From: Planctomycetota bacterium
GTDB lineage: Bacteria > Planctomycetota > DG-23 > SLPQ01
Length of the DNA: 17,113 nucleotides
Direction of reading: 5' to 3'
Assembly: GCA_021160625.1 (NCBI GenBank)
Contig: JAGHCE010000105.1
Span: 1-17,113, forward strand
Both the position numbers and the translations under genes were made by a program. Shown in pieces: positions 1 through 7,516 of the stretch (the first letter of the stretch is position 1; each line of letters starts with the position of its first letter). The notes under the pieces are model-generated. The model had not been told where the DNA came from, made no database searches, and saw nothing but the letters and a program-made list of their open reading frames with translations.

Positions 1-1613
1 AAGTACAAGCACTACGAAGGCGATCGTTACGAGGCGGTTGGCCAGTGCGGCGCGCACCAGGACCTCGTAGGCGCCGACGAAGCGCCCCGGACGCCGCTCG
101 GGGGCCTTGTTGGGCACTTGGGGGGCTGGGGGGGCTTTCGGGTGCCGTGGGCCTTCATCAGCCGGCTGCAGAGCGCCGGGTTCACGACGAGCGCCACGAA
201 AAGCGAGGCAACAAGCGTTATGATCACCGTCCTGGGCAGAAAGCCCATAAACTTGCCCATAATGCCCGGCCAGAAAAGAAGCGGCGAGAAAGCGGCAACC
301 GTGGTCAGCGTCGAAGCCGTCACCGGCCAGGCGACCTCCGCGGCCCCCATCCTCGCGGCCTCGACCCTCAGGTGGCCCGCCTGCATATGCCGGTAAATGT
401 TCTCGACAATGACTATCGCATTGTCCACCAGCATTCCGAGGGCAAGCGTGAGGGAGAAAAGGACGACGAAGTTGAGCGTAATATCCGCCAGCACCAGGAT
501 GGAGAACGTGATAAGCATCGACATCGGTATGGCAAGCGAGACGAAAAACGCGTTTCGCACGCCCATAACGATAAATATCACGGCGGCCACGAGGATGAAG
601 CCGGAGATGATGTTGTTTTCGAGGTCGTGAACCATCTCGTGGATGATGTCGGAGTAGTCGAGGGATATTGCGAGGGTGACTCCGCCCGGCAGGTGCTTTC
701 GCCACTCGGCGAGTATATCCTTGGCCTCGTCGGCGATGCGGATTATGTTTTCGCCGGCGCGCTTCTGGACGGAAATGGAGACGCATTCGCGGCCGTCCAC
801 GCGTGCATACGAAGTGCGGTCTTTGAAAGTATCTTTTATCTCGGCCACGTCGGTGAGGTAGACCGGCTTCCCGTCTACGGTCGCCACCACGAGCGTCTGT
901 ATCTCGCGGGGGTCGGCGAACTCGCCCGGCACGCGAACCGAAAACTTGGAATCGGGAGTGTCGATGGAGCCGGCGGAGACGTTGACGTTTTCGGTGGGGA
1001 CAAGGGCGATGAGGCTGCTTATGGGTATCCGGTAGGCCGCGAGGCGGTCCGGATCGATCTCCACGCGGATCTCGCGCTCCCGGCCGCCGAGAACGTTCGC
1101 CTCGAGCACGCCGCTTATCGACTCGACGTCGTCCTTGATGTCGTCGGCGATTTCCTTGAGGCGCACGAGGCCCACGTCGCCGGCGACATTGACTATGAGG
1201 ATGGGAAACTCCGAGACGTTTATCTCGATTATCTCGGGGTCGTCGGCGTCCGGGGGGAGGTCTCCCCTGGCCTGGTCCACCCTGTCGCGGACCTTCTGAA
1301 GCGCGGTGTCGATGTCGAACTTGGGCTCGAACTCGATGGTTATCTGCGAGAAGCCCTCGCTCGTCGTGGAGGTAATCTCCTTGACGTCGCGCAGTCCCTT
1401 GAGCTTGTTCTCGATCTTCGTGGTGACCGACGTCTCCATATCCTCCGGCGAGACGCCGCTGTAGGACGTGGAGACGACTATTATCGGTACGGTCACGTCC
1501 GGTGCGGCCTCGCGCGGCAGGGTTATATAGCACCAGGCGCCGGCGATGATAAGCCCGACGGCGAGGACGTAGACCGTCGTCCTGTTCCGGATCAAGATAT
1601 TCGTGACAATCAT
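1..1613 (-). CDS. RND efflux pump inner-membrane subunit (AcrB/HAE family), partial and frameshifted
   Basis: This is the proton-driven inner-membrane subunit of a tripartite drug/solute exporter. Visible: TM1 at about residues 11-31, a periplasmic porter domain of about 300 residues, TM2-TM6 at about 335-485, and the family TM4 motif LVDNAIVIVENIYRHM, where AcrB has an Asp pair and this protein has D397-N398. Such VDN variants are common in the wider family. The frame runs well to about residue 490 and then hits TAA at 27-29. A shift of one base in the C-runs at 120-134 restores a proper continuation (PNKAPERRPGRF, then LVRAALANRLVTIAFVVLVL, which looks like the start of TM7) that stays open to the window edge. 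Full-length family members are about 1000-1100 residues, so roughly half is outside. The ATG at 1613 overlaps the stop of the fusion-protein gene (ATGA), suggesting translational coupling; its own Shine-Dalgarno is weak. Confidence 0.93.
120..134 (-). other. Frameshift site in two adjacent C-runs of the RND gene
   Basis: On the coding strand seven C, then AG, then six C fall in the linker between TM6 and TM7. Reading straight through gives an unconvincing Pro/Ser/Arg-rich tail and a stop after about 30 codons. Adding one C in either run, or slipping back one base, gives the expected linker and TM7. A homopolymer sequencing or assembly error is the simplest explanation. A true mutation, phase variation or ribosomal slippage cannot be excluded from one sequence. 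Confidence 0.8.
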
Positions 1614-2746
1614 ATGCCGGATTCCCGAACCGCGACCGCCTGGCCGTCGCTTACCTGCCGCTGGCCCTCGACGAGGAGCCTGTCGCCGATCGAAAGGCCG
1701 CTGGTGACCTGGATGTTCCTGCCGTCGGTGATGCCGAGGGCCACCTCCACCTCGACGGCGCGGCCGTCTCTTTCCACGAAGACGACGTAGCGGCCTTCAA
1801 GCGGCACGACGGCGCGAAGCGGGACCGCCACGCAGCCGTTTATGATCCTTCTCAAGAGGACGGCGCGCACGATCATCCCCGGAAGTATCGAGCGGTCGGG
1901 GTTGGGCACCGTTACCTCGACGCGGTAGGTGCGCGTCTGGAGGTCGGCCACCACGCTTTGGTAGCTGACGGTCCCGACTGCGAGTTTTTTGTCGGCGGGA
2001 ATGAGGCCGGCGGCCGCAGAGACGAAAGCCTCCGGCACAGATGCCCCCGAGGGGTCGTCGCCGGGCGGCTTGTCTGTCAGGATCGCCATAACCCGGCCCA
2101 CCTTGACGTACCTGACGTCCCTTTCAGGGACGTCGATTACGACCTTCACCTTTTCGGTTTGAACGATGTCCGCGATGGGGTCGCCGGGGCTGACGAACTC
2201 GCCGGCCTCCACGTAACGATGGTTGAGTATCCCGGAGACGGGGGCGGTCGTCACGGCCTTCTCGAGCCGGATGCGGACGGTCTCCAAAAGCGCTTTTGAG
2301 ACGTCCAGCTGGGCTTTCTGCTGCTCGAAGACGGCATCGGTTATGGTCCCCTGGCGGTGAAGCGTTTCAAGCCGATTGTAGTTGCTCAGCTGCAGATCGT
2401 AATTGGCCCCGGCGCTGTCAAGGTCCGCCTCGATCGTGCGAATGTCGATCTTGGCGATGGGTGTGCCCTCCGTGACCTTTGCCCCTTCCTCCACCCCGAC
2501 CCATTCGACCTTGCCCTGGACCTCCGCGGCGACCGTCACGGACTTGAACGCCTCCACCGAGGCGGGAAGGATAACCGCGTCCGGGAGCGTCACCGGCTCC
2601 ACCACGGAAACGACGACGTTCACGGGGACTTCCTCCCGGTTGGAATTGCCGTTGCCGGGGCGCGGCCTCATCACGAGATAAGCGACCGTGCCGCCGGCGG
2701 CGAGGAAGACTACGGTTATCACGATGTACTTTATCGCCGTTTTCAT
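1610..2746 (-). CDS. RND efflux periplasmic adaptor (membrane fusion protein, HlyD/AcrA family)
   Basis: This 378-residue adaptor links the RND pump to an outer-membrane channel. Order: an N-terminal TM anchor at about 6-26 with no lipobox Cys; a split lipoyl/barrel-sandwich domain, first half near 65-105 (AEVQGKVEWVGVEEGAKV) and second near 185-210 (APVSGILNHRYVEAGEFV); an alpha-hairpin at about 108-180; a beta-barrel with PERDVRYVKVG and LPGMIVRA; and a membrane-proximal domain ending SIGDRLLVEGQRQVSDGQAV. About 35 Gly/Asp/Pro/Ala-rich residues (TDKPPGDDPSGASVPE onward) appear inserted in the barrel. ATG 2746 is preferred over an in-frame TTG at 2812 because GGAGG lies 4 nt upstream (plus 2751-2755) and the TM anchor follows at once. 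The RND gene overlaps its stop. No outer-membrane factor gene is in the window. Confidence 0.93.
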   Translation of the reverse strand: MKTAIKYIVITVVFLAAGGTVAYLVMRPRPGNGNSNREEVPVNVVVSVVEPVTLPDAVILPASVEAFKSVTVAAEVQGKVEWVGVEEGAKVTEGTPIAKIDIRTIEADLDSAGANYDLQLSNYNRLETLHRQGTITDAVFEQQKAQLDVSKALLETVRIRLEKAVTTAPVSGILNHRYVEAGEFVSPGDPIADIVQTEKVKVVIDVPERDVRYVKVGRVMAILTDKPPGDDPSGASVPEAFVSAAAGLIPADKKLAVGTVSYQSVVADLQTRTYRVEVTVPNPDRSILPGMIVRAVLLRRIINGCVAVPLRAVVPLEGRYVVFVERDGRAVEVEVALGITDGRNIQVTSGLSIGDRLLVEGQRQVSDGQAVAVRESGI

Positions 2747-2756
2747 ATGCCCTCCG

Positions 2757-2879
2757 TCAAGCGCTCTTGGGCGCCGCGCACACGCCGTAGCCGTGCAGAA
2801 ACGCGTCCACAAGCCTCGCCGAGAGCGCGAGAATCGTCTCCGGAACCGCCCTGTGCTGACTCTTCGGACCCTTATCCAC
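2757..2879 (-). CDS. Small 40-codon ORF before the efflux genes, possible tetR remnant or leader peptide
   Basis: A GTG at 2879, preceded by AGGGG at 8-nt spacing (plus 2888-2892), opens a 40-codon frame. It ends 10 nt before the adaptor ATG, so it would be the first cistron of the efflux operon. Its product contains ETILALSARLVDAFLHGYG, which faintly resembles TetR-family helices, but it is far too short for a repressor (about 190-210 residues) and has no recognisable helix-turn-helix. It sits where tetR normally stands in tetR-MFP-RND operons, directly after a TetR-style operator. A deletion remnant, a leader peptide or chance are all possible. The resemblance is by eye only. Confidence 0.35.
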   Translation of the reverse strand: MDKGPKSQHRAVPETILALSARLVDAFLHGYGVCAAPKSA

Positions 2880-2896
2880 CGGATCTGCCCCTGTTA

Positions 2897-2920
2897 GTCG
2901 GTGTATACCGACCGGTAGGC
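2897..2920. promoter_or_regulatory. TetR-type operator of the efflux operon
   Basis: A perfect 6-bp inverted repeat with a 4-nt spacer, GTCGGT-GTAT-ACCGAC, spans 2897-2912. It runs into a second imperfect dyad centred on ACCGGT (to 2920). ACCGAC/GTCGGT half-sites with short spacing are typical of TetR-family repressors of efflux pumps. The site covers the predicted transcription start of the leftward efflux promoter. The function is inferred from form and position. Confidence 0.55.
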
Positions 2921-2922
2921 AA

Positions 2923-2951
2923 ACAATACATTCTTTTGGCGTCACGATCAA
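2923..2951 (-). promoter_or_regulatory. Predicted sigma-70 promoter of the efflux operon
   Basis: On the minus strand TTGATC (plus 2946-2951) and TATTGT (plus 2923-2928) are 17 bp apart, each matching 4 of 6 consensus bases. Transcription would start near 2916, inside the operator, leaving a leader of about 170 nt before the adaptor gene. The hexamers are only moderate; the position against the operator strengthens the call. Confidence 0.45.
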
Positions 2952-3018
2952 GTATCAGGAAGGCTTTTTCCCGCCGGCATATGCTCCGCGAGGGGCGGCA
3001 TATGAGGGGGATAAACTC

Positions 3019-4626
3019 TTAGAGCAGGGTTTCCATTTCCTCGACGTCGGCCGAAAGGGGGTCCTGCTCCCTGAGAATCCCGGTGAAGACATTGACGAGG
3101 CGGGGGTCGAACTGTGTGCCGGAGCAGTCTTTGAGTTCCTGGGCGGCATCTTCGGGTGAGAGTGCGGCCCGATAGGGGCGCGCGGTCGTCATAGCGTCGT
3201 AGGCGTCGGCGACGGCCATAACGCGGGCCAAGAGCGGAATATCCTCTTTTGCGAGGTTGTCGGGATAACCGTCCCCGTCCCAGCGCTCGTGGTGGTGGCG
3301 GATGATGGAACGAACGCCGTCCAGGAAATCGAGCGATTCGATTATGCGCTCGCCGATGACGGGGTGGTCCTTGATGGCGGCGTATTCCCAGTCGGTGAGA
3401 TTGTCGGGCTTGTTGAGGATGCGCTCGGTGATGCCTATCTTGCCGATGTCGTGGAGCTGGCCGGCGTAGCGCAAATCTTGGATGTCGCTTTCGCCCAGGC
3501 CGAGCTTGTCGGCGATGAGCAGCGAATAGCGGGTGACTCGCGAGGAGTGGCCGGAGGTGTAGTTGTCCTTGGCCTCGAGCGAGGATGCCAGCGCTTGAAC
3601 GGTCTGGAAGGTCGAATCCTGAAGGACCGTGTAAAGGCGGGCGTTTTCGATGGCGGTGGCCATCTGCGAGCCGATGGTGATAAGGAGGTGGGCGTCCTCC
3701 ATAGTGAATTTCTCGCGGCTTATCTTGTCGTAGACAAGCATCACGCCGATGATGTCTTCCTTGATCATCAGCGGCACGCCGAGGACCGACGTGAAACCGT
3801 TTGTTTCGAAGTCAACCGAGGTGACGTCCTTTTCGTCGGCGATGTTGGCGATGATAAGAGGCGCGCGCTTGGCGGCGACGGTTCCGGCGAAGCCCTGGCC
3901 TATGGGCAGGATGCTGCCGGTGTTGGGTTCTTCGAAGCCTTGGGAGGCCTTGACGACGAGGCTGTCGGGGTCGTCGTCGACGAGCATCACGACACCGGCG
4001 CGCACGCCCATCTTGGAGTTCACGATGCTGAGCGCCAGGTCGAGAAGTGCGTCAAGGTGGACCTCGTCCGCCAGCGCCCTGGAGATGTCGTTGAGCATTG
4101 AGAGCTCACCGACGCGCCGGGTGAGGCGCGCGTTGGAGGCCATAAGGTTCCTGGACGTGCGGATGACGCGCTTGGCGAGTTTTTTCTCGTGGTCGAGGAG
4201 CCGTTCGTTGTTGTGCTTGAGCTGGTCGAGGAGATGCTTGTTTCTCTTCTCGGCCATTCGAACCGACAGCGCCCGCCGGACCACGTCGACTATGTGGTCG
4301 ATGTCGAATGGCTTGCAGATGTAGTCGTCAACACCCGTGCGCAGCGCGCCTATGGCCGTCTGCACGGAGGCATAGGCCGTGACGACGATTGTCGCCGTGT
4401 CCGGGCAGCGGGTCTTGGCCGCGCGCGCGACCTCGAGGCCGTCGACGTTGGGCATCTTGAGGTCGGTGATGACACCGTCGAACTCAAAGCTCTTTATGCG
4501 GCCGAGCGCACGGCGCGCATCCGTGCACACTTCGACCGTGTAACCTTCGACCGCGAGAACGTCTCGCAGCAGGGAGCCTATCTCCTCCTCGTCGTCGACA
4601 ACGAGGATTTTCATCTCATCGTTCAT
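3019..4626 (-). CDS. Response regulator with REC, GAF and HD-GYP domains (predicted c-di-GMP phosphodiesterase)
   Basis: This 535-residue cytoplasmic regulator has an intact REC domain (about 5-120): acidic D11/D12, phospho-acceptor D55 in TDLKMPN, T83 and K105. A helical linker (about 120-175) leads to a GAF domain (about 180-330, containing GQGFAGTVAAKRAPLI and LGVPL). An HD-GYP domain follows (about 340-515) with metal-binding H392-D393 in LHDIGKIG and H445-H446-E447...DGDGYP at 453-455. Known HD-GYP enzymes hydrolyse cyclic di-GMP, and all signature residues needed for this are visible. The predicted job is phosphorylation-controlled lowering of c-di-GMP, affecting motility, biofilm or envelope output. 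ATG 4626 has AGGA 10 nt upstream; an internal ATG four codons later is less well placed. It lies 39 nt downstream of the hybrid kinase gene, so kinase and regulator are probably a cognate pair. Confidence 0.93.
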   Translation of the reverse strand: MNDEMKILVVDDEEEIGSLLRDVLAVEGYTVEVCTDARRALGRIKSFEFDGVITDLKMPNVDGLEVARAAKTRCPDTATIVVTAYASVQTAIGALRTGVDDYICKPFDIDHIVDVVRRALSVRMAEKRNKHLLDQLKHNNERLLDHEKKLAKRVIRTSRNLMASNARLTRRVGELSMLNDISRALADEVHLDALLDLALSIVNSKMGVRAGVVMLVDDDPDSLVVKASQGFEEPNTGSILPIGQGFAGTVAAKRAPLIIANIADEKDVTSVDFETNGFTSVLGVPLMIKEDIIGVMLVYDKISREKFTMEDAHLLITIGSQMATAIENARLYTVLQDSTFQTVQALASSLEAKDNYTSGHSSRVTRYSLLIADKLGLGESDIQDLRYAGQLHDIGKIGITERILNKPDNLTDWEYAAIKDHPVIGERIIESLDFLDGVRSIIRHHHERWDGDGYPDNLAKEDIPLLARVMAVADAYDAMTTARPYRAALSPEDAAQELKDCSGTQFDPRLVNVFTGILREQDPLSADVEEMETLL

Positions 4627-4665
4627 CGTGCTCGTTTCCTGGGTTCGCCCGCGCGCCGGGTCACG

Positions 4666-6855
4666 CTACAGCCCCTTCCATACCGGCAGCAGCAGCGTGA
4701 ACACCGTCCCCTGTCCCGGCGTGCTCTTGACGCGGACCTTGCCGCCGTGGCTTGCTATGATACTGTGGCAGATCGAAAGGCCCAAGCCGATGCCCGAACC
4801 CTCCTTTGTAGTAAAGAACGGTTCGAAAATATTATTCAGCGTTTCCCGGCCCATTCCCTTCCCTTTATCGGCGAAAGTGACGGCGAGAAACCTGTCTTTT
4901 TCAGCCAGTGCCGCAGCGATGGTTATCTCGCCGGCGGTCTCGGAGGCGTCGATGGCATTCGCGAGGATATTCCGGAAAGCTTGCTCTATTTTCGGGAAAT
5001 CCCCGGCAATCTGTGCGAGGTGTGCTGGGAAATCCCTGGTGAAGTGCACGTCCTTGGCCAACGCGCGGTCGGCCACCTGGGCGATGGCCGAATCGACCAC
5101 CTCGGGAGGAGACACGGCCGCCAGGACCGGCTTCTCGGGCTTGGCGAAGGTGAGGATGTCGGAAATTATGCGGCTCATCCGGTCGCATTGGGAGCGGATC
5201 ATATCGAGGTGGCGCTTTTTTGGCTCCTCGGCTTCCATCTTGAGAAGCAGCTGGACGCGGCCGGAGACGATTGCCAGGGGATTGTTGATCTCGTGGGCGG
5301 CCCCGGCGGCCATGCGGCCGATGGCGGCCAGTTTCCTGGTGCCGAGAAGTTGCTCGTAAAATCCCCGCGACTTGCGGTTGGAGATGATGAGTTTCTCGCT
5401 TTCACTGCGCAGGCGGCTCTCCAGGATGGCGCGTTCGAGGAAAAGCCCGGCCGCTTCGCCGAGGAACTGGAGGTCCTCCTGGAAAACGCGGTGTGATTCG
5501 GACGTCTCCACGAGTATCCCGGCCCGCTGGCCGTTGCCCACGGATATTGGAACGTATAGAAGCCGGCCCGCAATAAGCGTGGCGAGTCCCGTGCCCTCGT
5601 CGAGTTTACCGGCCAGCTCCCTCACCAAGTGTACCAGGATTTCACGGTCGTCGCCGAGACCGGCCACGTCGTTGGGAGAGTCCTTTAGCGCCGATATCAC
5701 GAAAGACTTCGTGGTCGATGACCCGTTTCTGACCGAGCCGAAAACACTCTGGCCTCTCTCGTCGACACAGTAGGTAACGACCTTGCCGGCGGGGAGGTGT
5801 TCGTAGACCTTTTCGGCCATTCCGGCAAGGGCCCGGTCGCAGTCAAAGGATGAGCCGAGGGCGGCGTTAAGGTCGGTGACGGCCTGGAGACGCCTCTGGC
5901 TGCGTTCGAGGTCGCAGCGCGTCTCCCGGAGATCCTCGTTGAAATTGCCCAGGAGCGAATTGGCCTTCTGGAGGCTCTCAAGATATATGTCGGCCTCGGG
6001 AATATCGACGTCGAGGATGGCGCTCCTGGCGCTGATGCGCTCCACGAGGTGCGTGCGGATGTCCACGATGTTTTTTTCGTCGAGGCCTATGAGGGCGAAG
6101 ATTTCCTCCGGGGGCTCCCAGGATTCGGGTGTGCCCGAGAAGCCTATCCGCTGCCTGCGGACGAGGTCGTCCGCGACGGCCACGACAGCGCTCGTGAGGG
6201 CGATCTGGTCCGAGAAGTCCGTGACGTCGGGCAGCAGGTGATGGGTGTAGGCGGCACCCACGAGCGCTTCGGGCAGGGCCCACTTCTCGGCGATATACCG
6301 GCCGGCCTCGCAGTGGTCCACCTCGAAGACGGCCCTTTCGGCATCGCTTATCGGGGTGCCGCTTTCCCGGACCGCTTCGATTACCTTCTGATATTCCTCC
6401 GGGGCCGCCGAGTAGAGCGCGATCTTGCCGATGTCGTGGAGAAGCCCCGCGGTAAACGCATCCTCCGGAAGAAGGCCGCCGGTGTTTTCGGCAACGAGTT
6501 CCGAGGCCGAAGCCACGGCTAAACAATGCTTCCATATCTCGAAAAGCGCGGAGTTCTTCTCGCGGGCCTGTTCGCCGAAAACGCTGAATACCTGCATCGA
6601 GAGCAACACGTTGCGCACGCCGTTGACCCCCAGCATCACGACCGCGCGGCCAACGGAGGAAACCTTTCGCTGCAATCCCTGGGAGGCGGAGTTGACGATC
6701 TTGAGCAGCCGGGCGGCGGTGGACGGGTCGCCCTCGATCAGGCGCGTGATGTCCTCAACCTGGACATTCTCCTCGGCGCCCATTCGCATAAGCGCGGAAG
6801 CCACGTTGGGAAGGGTCGGCAGATCGTCGAGCTTTCTGAATACTTCGAGAACCAC
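4666..6855 (-). CDS. HDOD-GAF-histidine kinase hybrid sensor
   Basis: This is a cytoplasmic sensor kinase of 729 residues if begun at GTG 6855. An HDOD domain (about 8-225; KLDDLPTLPNV, then LLHDIGKIALYS with the HD pair kept at 140-141) comes first. A helical segment (about 290-330) and a GAF-like domain (about 330-480) follow. The kinase core has H521 in AAHEINNPLAIVSGR, an N-box RNILANAIDAS, G1 box DKGKGM, F-box IFEPFFTT and G2 box GIGLGLSIC, all intact. No TM segment is evident, so it probably senses an internal or diffusible cue. The start is uncertain: TTG 6891 is two codons after an in-frame TAG and has no good ribosome site, while GTG 6855 has GGTGG at 9-nt spacing and places the HDOD domain at the N-terminus. 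HDOD fused to a histidine kinase recurs in several phyla, but its signal is generally unknown. The gene lies just upstream of the REC-GAF-HD-GYP gene, its likely phosphotransfer partner. Confidence 0.9.
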   Translation of the reverse strand: MVLEVFRKLDDLPTLPNVASALMRMGAEENVQVEDITRLIEGDPSTAARLLKIVNSASQGLQRKVSSVGRAVVMLGVNGVRNVLLSMQVFSVFGEQAREKNSALFEIWKHCLAVASASELVAENTGGLLPEDAFTAGLLHDIGKIALYSAAPEEYQKVIEAVRESGTPISDAERAVFEVDHCEAGRYIAEKWALPEALVGAAYTHHLLPDVTDFSDQIALTSAVVAVADDLVRRQRIGFSGTPESWEPPEEIFALIGLDEKNIVDIRTHLVERISARSAILDVDIPEADIYLESLQKANSLLGNFNEDLRETRCDLERSQRRLQAVTDLNAALGSSFDCDRALAGMAEKVYEHLPAGKVVTYCVDERGQSVFGSVRNGSSTTKSFVISALKDSPNDVAGLGDDREILVHLVRELAGKLDEGTGLATLIAGRLLYVPISVGNGQRAGILVETSESHRVFQEDLQFLGEAAGLFLERAILESRLRSESEKLIISNRKSRGFYEQLLGTRKLAAIGRMAAGAAHEINNPLAIVSGRVQLLLKMEAEEPKKRHLDMIRSQCDRMSRIISDILTFAKPEKPVLAAVSPPEVVDSAIAQVADRALAKDVHFTRDFPAHLAQIAGDFPKIEQAFRNILANAIDASETAGEITIAAALAEKDRFLAVTFADKGKGMGRETLNNIFEPFFTTKEGSGIGLGLSICHSIIASHGGKVRVKSTPGQGTVFTLLLPVWKGL

Positions 6856-7023
6856 GATATCTTGCCACCAAAGCGGCCGTTTGCCCGGCAATGCCTACAG
6901 CGGCACTACGCCGAACTCCCGGAAAGCCCCAAGAAACCCAGCACAGGGTCATACCGTTCCCTCGGTACAATATCCCCTGCCGGACGTCAGCCAAACCCCT
7001 CGGTAGATTTGTCTCTATAATAC

Positions 7024-7056
7024 AATATAGCCCGGTTTCAAGGCCAGTCAAACCGG
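7024..7056 (-). promoter_or_regulatory. Predicted promoter with overlapping dyad for the kinase/HD-GYP operon
   Basis: On the minus strand TTGACT (plus 7046-7051) and TATATT (plus 7024-7029) are 16 bp apart, each 5 of 6 to consensus. A perfect 7-bp inverted repeat CCGGTTT...AAACCGG with an 11-nt centre (7032-7056) covers the -35 box and the spacer, so a bound protein there would compete with RNA polymerase. A second 7-bp dyad, CTGAGGC...GCCTCAG, lies just upstream at 7058-7080. The leader to GTG 6855 would be about 160 nt; I recognise no RNA element in it. Confidence 0.5.
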
Positions 7057-7171
7057 CCTGAGGCACAATCACAGCCTCAGCCCTGCCACCGGGCGACATC
7101 GCCGGACGAAAAAGCATATTCTTGTCACGGAGCCACTGTAATGCCCGCGATAATGCCATATCGGGCGCCCA

Positions 7172-7198
7172 ACGCCTTTCCCTTTGCAAAAAAGGCGT
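7172..7198. repeat. 8-bp inverted repeat in the kinase-rho spacer
   Basis: ACGCCTTT (7172-7179) and AAAGGCGT (7191-7198) form a perfect inverted repeat around an 11-nt centre. There is no T-run after it on either strand, so I do not call it a terminator. It may belong to the palindrome cluster beginning about 30 nt to the right. Confidence 0.4.
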
Positions 7199-7225
7199 CC
7201 GGACGCAATGAGACAGCCAACGGGA

Positions 7226-7298
7226 GGGGGTCTTCGACCCCTTTCTGCTACGGGGGGCCACGGACGTTGTCCGTGGCAGTCAACTGACCTTCCGCGGG
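7226..7298. repeat. Hairpin-rich direct repeat, copy 1
   Basis: A 73-bp unit repeated at 7441-7512 with a few substitutions and a 1-nt length difference. It holds two perfect hairpins: GGGGTC-TTC-GACCCC (7227-7241) and a 9-bp stem GCCACGGAC-GTT-GTCCGTGGC (7257-7277). It ends with CCTTCCGCGGG. The form resembles REP-like palindromic repeats scattered between genes in many genomes. Confidence 0.75.
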
Positions 7299-7300
7299 CC

Positions 7301-7442
7301 AGGCAATGCCTCGCCCCTACAAAGGCAATGTGGCACTGGTGGCTTGGTAGGGGCAGGGCTTGCCCTGCCCGGTGCTGAGGGCGCAGCAAGCGGCGCCCCT
7401 ACGAGCGATACGTGTGCCACGGCGGGTCTTGTCCCGCCGTGG
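7301..7442. repeat. Mosaic of short palindromes between the two direct repeat copies
   Basis: In succession: AGGCA-A-TGCCT (7301-7311) next to GCCCCTAC; a 9-bp stem GGGCAGGGC-TT-GCCCTGCCC (7351-7370) preceded by GTAGG; GGGCGC...GCGCCC (7379-7398) followed by CTAC; and a 10-bp stem CCACGGCGGG...CCCGCCGTGG (7417-7442). Stem sequences differ, but the tiny loops and the GTAGGGG/CCCCTAC borders recur. This suggests related elements inserted side by side. No protein-like ORF with a ribosome site fits here. Confidence 0.65.
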
Positions 7443-7512
7443 GGGTCTTCGACCCCTTTTTGCTACGGGGGCCACGGACGTTGTCCATGGCAATCATCCG
7501 GCCTTCCGCGGG
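7441..7512. repeat. Hairpin-rich direct repeat, copy 2
   Basis: This is the second copy of the unit at 7226-7298. The 6-bp hairpin GGGGTC-TTC-GACCCC is unchanged (7442-7456). The longer stem (7471-7491) has one G-to-A change that breaks a pair. It stops 5 nt short of the rho stop codon, so in the rho mRNA these structures form the immediate 3' end. Confidence 0.75.
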
Positions 7513-7516
7513 TGCG

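Noticed and set aside
45..1790. A 581-codon open frame on the plus strand opposite the RND gene
   Set aside because: It is a GC-driven antisense shadow: Arg/His/Asp-rich, with no recognisable domain, whereas the minus strand encodes clear RND motifs.
2747..2812. Longer adaptor protein from TTG 2812
   Set aside because: The added residues are Arg/Cys-rich and overlap the stub ORF; GGAGG directly before ATG 2746 and the TM anchor at the new N-terminus favour the shorter form.
2976..3004. GGCATATG present twice 21 bp apart upstream of the efflux promoter, and again around both efflux start codons
   Set aside because: CATATG is a short self-complementary word and no factor is known for it here; the four occurrences may be chance.
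4666..4701. Possible receiver domain at the C-terminus of the hybrid kinase
   Set aside because: The frame stops just after the ATPase domain (TPGQGTVFTLLLPVW); the only REC domain is in the next gene.
6755..7261. A 168-codon minus-strand frame running through the kinase leader into the palindrome cluster
   Set aside because: It overlaps the well-supported HDOD domain in another frame and covers the predicted promoter and hairpins; the sequence is low-complexity.
7226..7512. CRISPR-like direct repeats
   Set aside because: Only two long copies, with hairpins inside and unequal filler; no regular short repeats, spacers or cas genes.
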